Shown one piece after another: positions 7,786 through 18,191 of a stretch of 27,263 bases of DNA. Within the stretch, counting starts at the first letter, position 1. Each line of letters begins with the position of its first letter. Location of the stretch: positions 1-27,263 of the forward strand of contig CAZIPZ010000023.1 of the NCBI GenBank assembly GCA_964541075.1, in the 5' to 3' direction. The stretch comes from CAZIPZ01 sp964541075. Lineage in GTDB: Bacteria; Acidobacteriota; Terriglobia; 20CM-2-55-15. Made by a program: the position numbers and the translations under genes. Below the pieces are notes generated by a model. That model searched no databases and was not told where the DNA came from. It saw nothing but the letters and a program-made list of their open reading frames with translations.

Positions 7786-10700
7786 TTGATTAGATCGAAT
7801 CCTTACGACCGGGCGGCGTCCATCGCCGATTTTGACAGCATCCGGATCAGTCTGGCATCCCCAGAAAAGATTCGTTCGTGGTCCCACGGTGAAGTAACCA
7901 AGCCTGAAACGATCAATTATCGGACTTTCAAACCTGAAAAAGATGGCTTGTTCTGCGCCCGGATATTTGGTCCGGTCACGGATTGGGAATGTTTGTGCGG
8001 CAAATACAAGCGCATGAAGCATCGCGGAGTCATCTGCGACAAGTGCGGCGTCGAGGTCACTCTGTCGAAGGTCCGTCGCGAGCGTCTCGGGCACATTGAA
8101 CTGGCGAGTCCGTGTTCGCACGTTTGGTTTTTCAAGGGCCTTCCAAGCCGAATAGGACACCTCCTGGATATGTCTCTCCGCGAGCTCGAGCGTGTGCTGT
8201 ATTTCGAAGCCTACGTCACGATTGACACGGGAGACGCACCGCTGAAGGAGCGCGAACTGCTGACCGAAGAGAAATTTCGTCAGTTGCAGCAGGAGTATCC
8301 AGGCAAATTCGTTGCAATGATGGGCGCTGAAGCCATCAAGGAACTCTTGAAACGTGTGGACATCGATGCATTGTCCAAAGAGCTGCGGACGAAGATGAAG
8401 AACGAGAATTCGCAGCAGAAGAAGATCAAATTCGCAAAACGCCTTAAGGTCGTTGAGGCGTTTGTGAAATCCGGCAACAAGCCCGAATGGATGATTCTCG
8501 ACGTGATTCCGGTGATTCCGCCCGAGCTTCGTCCTCTCGTTCCTCTCGATGGCGGTCGTTTCGCCACGTCAGACTTGAACGACCTCTATCGCCGTGTGAT
8601 TAACCGGAACAACCGTTTGAAGAAGCTCATCGAGCTGCATGCCCCGGATGTCATTGTTCGCAACGAGAAACGCATGCTTCAGGAAGCCGTCGACGCCCTT
8701 TTTGACAATGGGCGACGCGGGCGAATTTTGCGCGGCGCCAACAATCGACCTCTGAAGTCATTGTCAGACACGCTCAAGGGGAAACAGGGGCGCTTTCGTC
8801 AGAACCTGCTTGGAAAGCGCGTCGACTATTCAGGCCGCTCCGTCATCGTCGTCGGTCCTGAACTCAAGCTGCATCAGTGCGGTCTGCCAAAAAAAATGGC
8901 TCTCGAATTGTTCAAACCTTTCATCTACAACCGCCTCGAGCAGGGCGGCCATTGCACCACAGTCAAGGCTGCGAAGGAAATGGTCGAACGGCAGGATTCG
9001 GTTGTTTGGGACATCCTGGAGGAAGTGATTAAGGATCACCCCGTTCTCTTAAACCGCGCGCCGACTCTGCACCGGCTTGGTATTCAGGCTTTCGAGCCCG
9101 TGCTCGTGGAAGGAAAAGCCATCAAGATTCACCCGTTGGTGTGCACGGCGTTCAACGCGGATTTTGACGGGGATCAGATGGCCGTTCACATTCCATTGTC
9201 CCCCGAGGCTCAGATCGAAGCTTCGGTCTTGATGCTTTCGACGCAGAACCTCCTTTCGCCGGCAAGCGGGCAACCCGTGGCCGTTCCGACTCAAGACATG
9301 GTTCTTGGCGTGTACTACTTGACTCGCGCCAAGCCCGGCACGCGCGGTGAAGGCCGAACGTTCGGTTCGATCGATGAAGTGTTGATGGCGTGGGACGCTG
9401 GCGAGGTGGAGACCCAAACACCGATCCGCCTCCGCTATACCGGCCCTCTGATCGATATGACCACCGCATACGATGAGCAGGCGCTCGTTCATGCGGAAAT
9501 CATCGATGCCGCCAATTTCATGCTCAATACGACTGTGGGGCGCGTGATCCTTCATGACAACCTTCCCAAAGGCATGCCGTTCATCAATGGGTTGATGAAA
9601 AAGAAAGGCCTTGGGCAATTGGTCAGCTACGCATACCTAAGATATGGACCGGAAATGACGGTCACGATGCTGGACCACATCAAGGAACTTGGCTTCTATT
9701 ACGCAACTCGCGCCGGAATCACTATCAGCATTGATGACCTCATCGTGCCTCCCGGAAAAAGGGATTTCGTTGAGAATGCCCAGAATGAAGTTGTGAAGGT
9801 GGACCAGCAGTACCGCGATGGCGCGATTACGAATGGTGAACGGTACAACAAGGTGATCGCCATTTGGTCGGATGTCACTGAAAAGATCTCAGACATGATG
9901 TTTAACGAAATGGAGCGGGCCGAAAAGGCAAGCCACGGATTCAATCCCATCCTGCTGATGGCGGACTCCGGAGCGAGAGGTTCGAAACAGCAGATCCGCC
10001 AGTTGGCCGGAATGCGTGGGTTGATGGCGAAGCCTTCAGGTGAAATTATTGAAACCCCAATTACTGCAAACTTTCGAGAAGGCCTGAACGTGCTGCAATA
10101 CTTCATTTCAACGCATGGCGCACGCAAGGGTCTGGCAGACACCGCTTTGAAGACCGCCGATTCGGGATACCTGACGCGTCGCCTGGTTGACGTCGCCCAG
10201 GACGTCATTATCAGCGAAGCGGATTGTGGGACTGTCGATGGAATTTTCGTCGGATCCATAGTCGAATCGGGCGAAATCATCGAACCGCTGAGGGATCGCA
10301 TTGTCGGACGGGTATCGCTCGAAAAGATCAAGGACTATGAAGGACGCATAATCGTCGAGATCAATCAGGAAATTTCCGAGGACCTCGCAAGCGCCATTCA
10401 GTCTGCTGGAATCGAACGTGTGAAGATTCGTTCGGTCTTGACCTGTGAATCCAGACGCGGCGCATGTGTTCGATGCTACGGACGTAATCTGGCGACCGGA
10501 AAGCTCGTTGAGATTGGCGAAGCGGTCGGCGTCATTGCAGCACAGTCCATCGGAGAGCCTGGAACACAGTTGACCATGCGAACATTCCACATCGGGGGTA
10601 CGGCTAGCCGCGTTGCGGAACAGACAAGCCTGGAAGCAAAGAATACCGGAAGCATCAAGTTTCACAACCTGCAGACTGTAAGGAATCAGGACGGCTTTCT

Positions 10701-11961
10701 TGTTGCAATGAACCGAAATGGTGTTCTTGCAATCCTCGACGAAAAAGGTCGCGAGAAAGAGCGGTACACCATCGTGTACGGCGCCAAGCTCAAGGTCAAT
10801 GAAGGCGATCAGGTGAAAGTCGGAGCGACGTTGGTAGAGTGGGATCCCTATACGTTCGCAATTCTGACCGAGGTGAGCGGTGCGATTCAATTCAAAGACC
10901 TGCTCGAAGGCGTAACCATGCACGAGGAACTGGACGAAGTAACCGGTCTGTCTCGTTGGGTCGTGACGGATTCGCCGGACGAGAAACGCCAGCCAACCGT
11001 TCAGATTCGCGACGACAAACATAAAGTTCTTCGCAAGTACTTGATTCCATCACGCGCGCACCTCATGGTGGCGGATGGCGATGAGGTGCATCAAGGCGAC
11101 GTCCTGGCGAAAATCCCTCGAGAGACCACAAAGACGAAGGACATTACGGGAGGATTGCCTCGAGTCGTCGAACTGTTCGAAGCCCGCAAACCTCGTGAGA
11201 CAGCGGTTATTACTGAAATCGACGGCATTGTGAAGTATGGCGATATCGCGAAAGGTCAGCGGAAAATTCAGGTCATTAATGAAAACGGCGTCGAGCGCGA
11301 GTACTCTCTTCCGCGGGGCGTTCACGTCAACGTTCAGGAAGGCGAGCATGTTCGAGCCGGCGAACCCTTGATGGACGGCCCTCGCAATCCGCATGACATT
11401 CTGGCCGTCCTTGGTGAAAAAGAACTGCAGGCTTATCTGGTCAACGAAATCCAGGAGGTCTATCGGTTGCAGGGCGTCAATATCAACGACAAGCACATCG
11501 AAGTTATCGTTCGTCAGATGATGCGTTGGATCAAGGTCGAGGATGTGGGCGACACCGAATTCCTCGTCGATGAGCAAGTGGACAAATTCCGTTTCCAAGA
11601 AGAGAACGAGCGGGTGAAGAAGAACGGCGGTAAGCCGGCGTCCGGCCGCCCGTTGCTCCTTGGAATCACAAAGGCCTCATTGTCCACTGATTCGTTCATT
11701 TCTGCCGCGTCGTTCCAAGAGACGACCCGTGTTCTCACGGAGGCTTCTATAAGCGGAAAGATTGATTACCTCCGCGGCCTGAAGGAGAACGTCATCATGG
11801 GACGCCTCATACCGGCCGGCACCGGACTTGAGTTTTACCGCAATGTAGAACTCATTTCTGAAGAGCCGGAACAGCAAGTTATGAGCGAGGAGGCGCCGGA
11901 GCTTGATCTGTCTCAGGATATGACGGAAGAGGAGCAGAGTCAGGAACGCATGACCACCTAA
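7786..11961 (+). CDS. rpoC: DNA-directed RNA polymerase subunit beta'
   Basis: 1391 residues. The N-terminal zinc-binding domain has C69, C71, C84 and C87. The catalytic NADFDGD motif is at residues 457-463, so D459, D461 and D463 hold the active-site magnesium. A second zinc site is formed by C814, C887, C894 and C897. The bridge and trigger region includes GEAVGVIAAQSIGEPGTQLTMRTFH. The start is TTG at 7786, backed by an excellent AGGGAGGT site at 7771-7778; the next residues IRSNPYDRAASIADF fit the family. The C-terminus ends in an acidic tail. It follows rpoB after 59 bases and forms the core enzyme with it. Confidence 0.98.
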   Translation: MIRSNPYDRAASIADFDSIRISLASPEKIRSWSHGEVTKPETINYRTFKPEKDGLFCARIFGPVTDWECLCGKYKRMKHRGVICDKCGVEVTLSKVRRERLGHIELASPCSHVWFFKGLPSRIGHLLDMSLRELERVLYFEAYVTIDTGDAPLKERELLTEEKFRQLQQEYPGKFVAMMGAEAIKELLKRVDIDALSKELRTKMKNENSQQKKIKFAKRLKVVEAFVKSGNKPEWMILDVIPVIPPELRPLVPLDGGRFATSDLNDLYRRVINRNNRLKKLIELHAPDVIVRNEKRMLQEAVDALFDNGRRGRILRGANNRPLKSLSDTLKGKQGRFRQNLLGKRVDYSGRSVIVVGPELKLHQCGLPKKMALELFKPFIYNRLEQGGHCTTVKAAKEMVERQDSVVWDILEEVIKDHPVLLNRAPTLHRLGIQAFEPVLVEGKAIKIHPLVCTAFNADFDGDQMAVHIPLSPEAQIEASVLMLSTQNLLSPASGQPVAVPTQDMVLGVYYLTRAKPGTRGEGRTFGSIDEVLMAWDAGEVETQTPIRLRYTGPLIDMTTAYDEQALVHAEIIDAANFMLNTTVGRVILHDNLPKGMPFINGLMKKKGLGQLVSYAYLRYGPEMTVTMLDHIKELGFYYATRAGITISIDDLIVPPGKRDFVENAQNEVVKVDQQYRDGAITNGERYNKVIAIWSDVTEKISDMMFNEMERAEKASHGFNPILLMADSGARGSKQQIRQLAGMRGLMAKPSGEIIETPITANFREGLNVLQYFISTHGARKGLADTALKTADSGYLTRRLVDVAQDVIISEADCGTVDGIFVGSIVESGEIIEPLRDRIVGRVSLEKIKDYEGRIIVEINQEISEDLASAIQSAGIERVKIRSVLTCESRRGACVRCYGRNLATGKLVEIGEAVGVIAAQSIGEPGTQLTMRTFHIGGTASRVAEQTSLEAKNTGSIKFHNLQTVRNQDGFLVAMNRNGVLAILDEKGREKERYTIVYGAKLKVNEGDQVKVGATLVEWDPYTFAILTEVSGAIQFKDLLEGVTMHEELDEVTGLSRWVVTDSPDEKRQPTVQIRDDKHKVLRKYLIPSRAHLMVADGDEVHQGDVLAKIPRETTKTKDITGGLPRVVELFEARKPRETAVITEIDGIVKYGDIAKGQRKIQVINENGVEREYSLPRGVHVNVQEGEHVRAGEPLMDGPRNPHDILAVLGEKELQAYLVNEIQEVYRLQGVNINDKHIEVIVRQMMRWIKVEDVGDTEFLVDEQVDKFRFQEENERVKKNGGKPASGRPLLLGITKASLSTDSFISAASFQETTRVLTEASISGKIDYLRGLKENVIMGRLIPAGTGLEFYRNVELISEEPEQQVMSEEAPELDLSQDMTEEEQSQERMTT

Positions 11962-12028
11962 GGGTGGCCATGCCGACCGCATACGGTGCGTAAAGAGGTT
12001 GAACGCCGGCCTTAACCAAAGAAAGTGG

Positions 12029-12057
12029 TTGAACCGAGCGAACGTGATCAGTAGTAT
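12029..12057 (+). promoter_or_regulatory. Candidate promoter upstream of rpsL
   Basis: TTGAAC (12029-12034) and TAGTAT (12052-12057) are separated by exactly 17 bases. Each matches four of six bases of the sigma-70 consensus. It lies in the 165-base gap between rpoC and rpsL, where a str-cluster promoter would be expected. A weak match; confidence is low. Confidence 0.3.
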
Positions 12058-12065
12058 TAAAAGGT

Positions 12066-12095
12066 TTTCCCTGGAATGATTTTCGTTCCGGGAAA
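12066..12095 (+). promoter_or_regulatory. Hairpin in the rpsL leader
   Basis: TTTCCC (12066-12071) and GGAA (12073-12076) pair with TTCC (12086-12089) and GGGAAA (12090-12095), leaving T72 bulged and a nine-base loop. The ten-pair stem has no T-run after it. It would sit in the 5' leader of the str transcript if the candidate promoter just upstream is real. It could be a leader control element or a leftover rpoC 3' structure. Confidence 0.45.
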
Positions 12096-12126
12096 GGCCG
12101 AATAGATTCAGGAGTCGAGAGTTTTC

Positions 12127-12501
12127 GTGCCAACGTTTAATCAGCTTGTTCGACAAGGTAGAAAGAAGACGCGGTACAAGACGAGTAGTCCCGCACTGCA
12201 GGAATGTCCTCAAAAACGAGGCGTGTGCACCCGAGTATACACGTCAACACCAAAGAAGCCGAATTCGGCCCTTCGCAAAGTTGCACGTGTGCGTCTGACC
12301 AATGGGATTGAAGTGACAACCTACATCCCCGGTATCGGCCACAATTTGCAGGAACATTCCATCGTCTTGATCCGCGGCGGTCGCGTAAAGGATCTGCCAG
12401 GCGTCAGGTATCACGTCATTCGTGGCACTCTGGACGCGGCAGGTGTTGCGAACCGAAAGCAATCGCGTTCGAAATACGGCGCGAAGCGGCCAAAAGGGTA
12501 A
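12127..12501 (+). CDS. rpsL: 30S ribosomal protein S12
   Basis: 124 residues, standard length, beginning MPTFNQLVRQGRKK. S12 sits at the decoding site. K43 (in TPKKPNSALRK) and K88 (in RVKDLPGVRYH) are both lysine, so the usual streptomycin-resistance changes are absent. D89, the residue that RimO methylthiolates in E. coli, is present. The start is GTG at 12127, with AGGAG at 12110-12114 upstream. It is the first gene of the str cluster. Confidence 0.98.
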   Translation: MPTFNQLVRQGRKKTRYKTSSPALQECPQKRGVCTRVYTSTPKKPNSALRKVARVRLTNGIEVTTYIPGIGHNLQEHSIVLIRGGRVKDLPGVRYHVIRGTLDAAGVANRKQSRSKYGAKRPKG

Positions 12502-12576
12502 CGAGTCACACCCGATAGTCCGGAGCAAGTCCGGGCTGGGGGAACCTGGTAAAGATCCAGATCATTTATTGGAACT

Positions 12577-12607
12577 AATTTCGAATTTCGCCTGCGAATT
12601 TCGAATT
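12577..12607 (+). repeat. Spacer hairpin repeat, AATTTCGAATT family (rpsL-rpsG)
   Basis: Two direct copies of AATTTCGAATT lie at 12577-12587 and 12597-12607. Together they fold into a stem (CGAATTTCG against CGAATTTCG with a central T-T mismatch, flanked by AATT/AATT) around a CCTG loop. A third partial copy, AAATTCGAA, is at 12635-12643 and can pair imperfectly with the second copy. The 175-base gap holds nothing else recognisable apart from the AGAGG site for rpsG at 12666-12670. Confidence 0.6.
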
Positions 12608-12676
12608 GGGAGTCTTGATTATCGAGGTTCGCCCAAATTCGAAGTTCCCGAACGATCGAAATTTTAGAGGTTTTGT

Positions 12677-13147
12677 ATGCCCAGGAAAGCCCACATCGTC
12701 AAGCGAGAGATCGTCCCCGATCCTATACATCAGAGCACGCTCGTGTCGAAGTTTGTAAATTGCATGATGTATGGGGGTAAGAAGAGCACGGCGCAGGGAA
12801 TCCTGTACAACGCATTTGATGTCATTCAAAAGAAGACCAACGACGATCCAATGAAGCTCTTCAAGAAGGCGATTGAGAATGTGAAGCCGGTCCTTGAGGT
12901 GAAATCGAGGCGTGTTGGCGGTTCGACTTATCAGGTGCCCGTCGAGGTCAACCCGACACGACGCACGTCACTCAGCATCCGTTGGATTCTGACGTACTCG
13001 CGGGCGCGCGGCGAAAAGTCGATGGAAGAAAAGTTGGCGGCGGAGTTGATCGACGCGGCCAACAATCGAGGGAATTCGATCAAGAAGAAAGAAGACACTC
13101 ACCGAATGGCGGAAGCGAATAAAGCTTTTGCGCATTACAGGTGGTGA
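12677..13147 (+). CDS. rpsG: 30S ribosomal protein S7
   Basis: 156 residues, usual length, beginning MPRKAHIVKREIVPDP. S7 starts assembly of the 30S head. Family segments are present: SKFVNCMMYGGKKSTAQ, VGGSTYQVPVEV, and the C-terminal HRMAEANKAFAHYRW. AGAGG at 12666-12670 lies six bases before the ATG. S7 is the feedback repressor of the str operon in E. coli; the repeat-rich gap ahead of it occupies the place where that control acts, but no S7 site can be identified by eye. Confidence 0.98.
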   Translation: MPRKAHIVKREIVPDPIHQSTLVSKFVNCMMYGGKKSTAQGILYNAFDVIQKKTNDDPMKLFKKAIENVKPVLEVKSRRVGGSTYQVPVEVNPTRRTSLSIRWILTYSRARGEKSMEEKLAAELIDAANNRGNSIKKKEDTHRMAEANKAFAHYRW

Positions 13148-13230
13148 GAGCCGGAGACATACTGGGCGCGGCTGCGGATATTCAGATTTCGGCGCCCCCT
13201 CATCTCCGTAAGAAAGAAGTTGTTGAAGTT

Positions 13231-15330
13231 ATGCCACGTTCAGTAGCACTCGAAAAAACCCGGAATATCGGCATCATGGCTCACATCGATGCCGGTAAGA
13301 CCACCACGACGGAGCGGATACTCTATTACACCGGAATCAACTACAAGATCGGAGAGGTTCACGAAGGAACCGCAACAATGGATTGGATGGAACAAGAACA
13401 GGAGCGCGGAATTACGATTACATCCGCTGCGACGACCTGTTTTTGGGACAACCACCGGATCAATATCATCGATACTCCCGGTCACGTTGATTTCACCGCC
13501 GAAGTGGAGCGTTCCCTTCGTGTGCTGGACGGCGCCGTAGCCCTATTTTGCGCCGTTGGCGGCGTGGAGCCGCAGTCCGAGACGGTCTGGCGTCAAGCGG
13601 ACAAGTATCAAGTGCCGCGACTGGCATTCGTCAATAAGATGGACAGGCCGGGGGCCGATTTCCAGCGTTGCATGGACATGATGCGCAGCCGTCTGCGCGC
13701 CAATCCTGTGGCTATTCAAATTCCCCTTGGGAAGGAAGACACTTTTAAGGGGGTCATCGACCTCCTGAGCAACAAAGCCATTGTCTATGTCGATGAGACC
13801 CTTGGGGCCGAGTATCTGGTCGAAGAAGTCCCCGAAGAATACAAGGATTTGGTGCGTCAATACCGCGAAAGGATCGTCGAAGTTGCATGTGAAGTTGACG
13901 AAAAGCTTTTCGAAAAATTCGTCGTCGGCGAGCCCATATCAAATGACGAACTAAAGTCCGCGATACGAAAAGGCACTATCGCCATCAAGCTGACGCCGGT
14001 GCTTTGTGGATCCTCCTTCAAGAACAAGGGCGTACAGCCTCTGTTGGACGCGGTAGTGAACTTTCTTCCTTCTCCCTTAGACATCCCGCCCGTTGAAGGT
14101 ATGACTTCGGATCGGTCCGCTATTGAAGTTCGTAAGGTGGACGACAAAGAACCGTTTTCGGCTCTTGTGTTCAAGATCATGACGGATCCTTTCGTCGGTC
14201 AGCTTGCGTTTTTCCGTGTTTACTCGGGAAGTCTCAGCACGGGTTCGTATGTTTTCAACTCGACCAAGCAGGTGCGAGAAAGAATCGGGCGCCTTTTGAA
14301 AATGCATGCGAACAAGCGCGAAGAGATTAAGGATGTGTTTGCGGGCGATATTGCCGCCGCCGTCGGATTACGGAATGTCACGACCGGCGACACGATCTGT
14401 GATGAGAAGCGCCAAATTCTTCTTGAAGCCATGGATTTCCCAGAGCCTGTCATTGCCGTTGCCATCGAGCCGAAAACGAAAGCCGATCAGGAAAAGATGG
14501 GCGTCGCTTTGAACAAGCTCGCTCAGGAGGATCCGACGTTCCGGATTGCCACCGATCCCGACACAGCTCAGACCATCATTTCCGGCATGGGTGAACTTCA
14601 TCTTGAAATCATCGTCGACCGCATGATGCGTGAATTCAACGTTGGGGCGAATGTTGGTAAACCGCAAGTGGCCTATAAAGAAACCATTCGCCGCAAGGCC
14701 GATGCGGAAGGTAAATATATCCGCCAGACCGGCGGCCGCGGACAGTATGGTCATGTCAAGATCACCATCGAGCCGAGTGAAGTGGGCGCGGGGTTCATCT
14801 TCACCAATGCCATTGTCGGTGGAACCGGTCCCAGGGAATATATCAAGCCCGTCGAGCAGGGCATTAAAGAAGCCATGGCGAGCGGAGTTCTCGCGGGGTA
14901 CGAAGTGAAGGACGTCAAAGTCACTCTTTACGACGGGTCCTATCACGAGGTCGATTCATCTGAAATCGCATTTAAAATCGCAGGTTCGATGGCTTTCAAG
15001 GAAGGATGCCGCAAGGCCGGCCCGGCGCTTCTCGAGCCTGTCATGAAAGTGGAAGTCGTGCTTCCGGAAGAGTACATGGGCGACGTTATCGGCGACCTTA
15101 ACTCCCGGCGCGGGCGGATCGAAGGTATGGAAGCGCGTCCAGGCACACAGATCATCCGATCGCTTGTTCCCCTTTCATCCATGTTTGGATACGCAACCGA
15201 CCTGCGTTCGAGGACGCAAGGTCGTGCAACTTATACCATGCACTTTTCGCATTACGAGGAAGTGCCGAAGCAGATTGCTGACGAAATCATCGCTAGAGCA
15301 CAGGGTAGAGAAGTCGAGAAATCGATTTAA
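13231..15330 (+). CDS. fusA: Elongation factor G
   Basis: 699 residues from ATG 13231 (MPRSVALEKTRNIGIMAHIDAGKTT). EF-G is the GTPase that drives ribosomal translocation. G1 AHIDAGKT is at residues 17-24, followed by the G2 region RGITITSAAT, G3 DTPGH and G4 NKMD. The domain IV tip segment is recognisable near GGRGQYGHVKI. An in-frame GTG at 13141 would add 30 residues overlapping the end of rpsG, with no ribosome-binding site and no family resemblance, so it is rejected. The Shine-Dalgarno for 13231 is itself weak. Confidence 0.97.
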   Translation: MPRSVALEKTRNIGIMAHIDAGKTTTTERILYYTGINYKIGEVHEGTATMDWMEQEQERGITITSAATTCFWDNHRINIIDTPGHVDFTAEVERSLRVLDGAVALFCAVGGVEPQSETVWRQADKYQVPRLAFVNKMDRPGADFQRCMDMMRSRLRANPVAIQIPLGKEDTFKGVIDLLSNKAIVYVDETLGAEYLVEEVPEEYKDLVRQYRERIVEVACEVDEKLFEKFVVGEPISNDELKSAIRKGTIAIKLTPVLCGSSFKNKGVQPLLDAVVNFLPSPLDIPPVEGMTSDRSAIEVRKVDDKEPFSALVFKIMTDPFVGQLAFFRVYSGSLSTGSYVFNSTKQVRERIGRLLKMHANKREEIKDVFAGDIAAAVGLRNVTTGDTICDEKRQILLEAMDFPEPVIAVAIEPKTKADQEKMGVALNKLAQEDPTFRIATDPDTAQTIISGMGELHLEIIVDRMMREFNVGANVGKPQVAYKETIRRKADAEGKYIRQTGGRGQYGHVKITIEPSEVGAGFIFTNAIVGGTGPREYIKPVEQGIKEAMASGVLAGYEVKDVKVTLYDGSYHEVDSSEIAFKIAGSMAFKEGCRKAGPALLEPVMKVEVVLPEEYMGDVIGDLNSRRGRIEGMEARPGTQIIRSLVPLSSMFGYATDLRSRTQGRATYTMHFSHYEEVPKQIADEIIARAQGREVEKSI

Positions 15331-15353
15331 CGACTGCGGATGGAGAGAGTTCC

Positions 15354-16541
<1,188 letters not shown>

Positions 16542-16543
16542 GG

Positions 16544-16568
16544 AATTTCGAATTTAGCAGTTCGAAAT
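16544..16568 (+). repeat. Spacer hairpin repeat, AATTTCGAATT family (tuf-rpsJ)
   Basis: ATTTCGAATT (16545-16554) pairs with AGTTCGAAAT (16559-16568) over ten positions, including one G-T pair, around the tetraloop TAGC. It fills most of the 36-base gap between tuf and rpsJ, ending nine bases before the rpsJ ATG. No T-run follows. It closely resembles the hairpin between rpsC and rplP. Confidence 0.65.
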
Positions 16569-16577
16569 CGAACAACC

Positions 16578-16907
16578 ATGCTTAACGAGAAGATTCGAAT
16601 TCGACTAAAAGCATACGATTCACGGGTGCTTGATCAGTCAGCCACCGAGATCGTCGATACGGCGAAGAGGACTGGAGCCCGCGTCGCGGGACCTATTCCT
16701 CTCCCGACTATCATTAACAAATTCACAGTCCTGCGATCGCCGCATGTCGACAAAAAGTCGCGCGAGCAATTTGAAATTCGGACGCACAAAAGACTGCTCG
16801 ATATTCTCGAGCCTACGCCACAGACCGTGGATGCGTTGATGAAGCTCGATCTTCCGGCAGGTGTCGACGTAGAAATCAAAGCTTTCGGAAGAGAACACGC
16901 AAAGTAA
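16578..16907 (+). CDS. rpsJ: 30S ribosomal protein S10
   Basis: 109 residues, slightly longer than the usual 102-105. S10 belongs to the 30S head and, as NusE, binds NusB and NusG in antitermination. Recognisable segments: KIRIRLKAYDSRVLDQSATEIV, GPIPLPT, HVDKKSREQFEIRTHKRLLDI, LPAGVDVEIKAF. The ATG at 16578 has no Shine-Dalgarno sequence; the gap is filled by a hairpin. There is no long S10-operon leader because tuf is directly upstream. Confidence 0.97.
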   Translation: MLNEKIRIRLKAYDSRVLDQSATEIVDTAKRTGARVAGPIPLPTIINKFTVLRSPHVDKKSREQFEIRTHKRLLDILEPTPQTVDALMKLDLPAGVDVEIKAFGREHAK

Positions 16908-16932
16908 TTAAACGGCCTAATCAGAGGCTCTT

Positions 16933-17562
16933 ATGGCGAACGGATTACTAGGTAAGAAAATTGGGATGACTCAGCTGCTGCAGGAGGACGGGGTAATGGT
17001 TCCCGTCACCGTTATTCAGGCAGGTCCCTGCGTAGTTGTTCAAAAGAAGACCAAACAAAAAGATGGATATGACGCGCTGCAGCTCGGTTTTGTCGAGTTT
17101 GTTAAGCCGAAGCGCGTGAACAAGCCGATGTCAGGTCATTTCAAGAAGGGTTCCGTCACTCCGATGAGGTTCGTGAGGGAGCTGCGCTCGCAAGGCGACG
17201 ACGCTGCCAATCCAGGTGACAAGGTGATGGTGGACATCTTTAATACAAATGAGAGAGTCCATGTGATTGCGACGAGCAAGGGACGAGGGTTTGCAGGCTT
17301 TGTGAAACGTCACAACTTTCGCGGCGGCCGCGCAACTCACGGGTCGATGTTCCATCGCGCTCCTGGTTCGATCGGCTCGTCCGCGTATCCGTCGCGCGTG
17401 CTTAAGGGTATGCGCATGGCCGGACACATGGGCGCCGAAAGAGTGACGATCCAGAATCTGCGAGTTGCGCGGATTGATCAGGAAAATAATCTGCTTTTTT
17501 TGCGCGGCGCAGTGCCCGGTCCAGCCGGTGGTTATGTCGTCGTCAAGAAGTCGGGACGGTGA
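16933..17562 (+). CDS. rplC: 50S ribosomal protein L3
   Basis: 209 residues, beginning MANGLLGKKIGMTQLLQEDG. L3 reaches from the subunit surface to the peptidyl-transferase centre and nucleates 50S assembly. The central loop segment FRGGRATHGSMFHRAPGSIG is present. The glutamine methylated by PrmB in E. coli is not present at the matching place (SIGSSAYPSRV). AGAGG at 16923-16927 precedes the ATG. It is followed by rplD with its stop three bases before the chosen rplD ATG. Confidence 0.97.
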   Translation: MANGLLGKKIGMTQLLQEDGVMVPVTVIQAGPCVVVQKKTKQKDGYDALQLGFVEFVKPKRVNKPMSGHFKKGSVTPMRFVRELRSQGDDAANPGDKVMVDIFNTNERVHVIATSKGRGFAGFVKRHNFRGGRATHGSMFHRAPGSIGSSAYPSRVLKGMRMAGHMGAERVTIQNLRVARIDQENNLLFLRGAVPGPAGGYVVVKKSGR

Positions 17563-17564
17563 GC

Positions 17565-18191
17565 ATGGCGAGCATCGATATCAAGAATCTCAACAACGAG
17601 GTGGTCGGCAAGTTCGATCTTGCGGACGAAGTATTCAGTGGACCGATCAATGAAGGTTTGATGCATCAGGCCGTGAAGCAGTATCTCGCCAGTATGCGTT
17701 CCGGCACTCACAAAACCAAGACGCGCGCCGAAGTTTCGGGAAGCGGCAGGAAACCCTGGAAACAAAAAGGAACCGGTCGAGCTCGCGTCGGCGAGATTCG
17801 CAATCCGCTCTGGCGCAAAGGCGGAATCGTATTCGGCCCCCGGCCTCGCACTTACGAATATCATCTTCCTCGCAAGATGTTCCGAAGCGCCTTGAAATCA
17901 GCGCTCGCACTGAAGTTGAAAGAGAACCAACTCAATGTGATCGACGCCTTCGAACTTCGCGATCACAAGACCAAGGCGTTCGCGAACGCGCTATCGAAAC
18001 TGGGCTTCGACCGCAAAGTTCTCGTGGTGGATAACCAGGACAATCAGAACCTCATGCTTGCCGCGAGGAATCTTGCTGGTGTGCAACTCATTCCGAACCT
18101 TCAAATCACGCCTTACCACGTATTGAATGCGCGGTACGTCGTCTTTTCCAAAGCGGCGATTCAGGCCTTACAGGAGCTGCTTACTAAATGA
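17565..18191 (+). CDS. rplD: 50S ribosomal protein L4
   Basis: 208 residues from ATG 17565 (MASIDIKNLNNEVVGKFDL). A GTG at 17559 overlapping the rplC stop would add two residues; ATG with GGGA at 17553-17556 is preferred. L4 binds 23S rRNA and lines the exit tunnel; the tunnel loop is visible as RAEVSGSGRKPWKQKGTGRARVG. In E. coli L4 also represses its own operon, but no leader target is apparent here. The stop overlaps the rplW start (ATGA). Confidence 0.97.
   Translation: MASIDIKNLNNEVVGKFDLADEVFSGPINEGLMHQAVKQYLASMRSGTHKTKTRAEVSGSGRKPWKQKGTGRARVGEIRNPLWRKGGIVFGPRPRTYEYHLPRKMFRSALKSALALKLKENQLNVIDAFELRDHKTKAFANALSKLGFDRKVLVVDNQDNQNLMLAARNLAGVQLIPNLQITPYHVLNARYVVFSKAAIQALQELLTK

Noticed and set aside
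10108..11022. Antisense open frame of 304 codons opposite rpoC
   Set aside because: Same reason: a mirror of conserved rpoC codons.
13141..13230. Longer fusA start at GTG 13141
   Set aside because: It would overlap rpsG, has no ribosome-binding site, and the extra 30 residues do not resemble EF-G, which normally starts just before the G1 motif.
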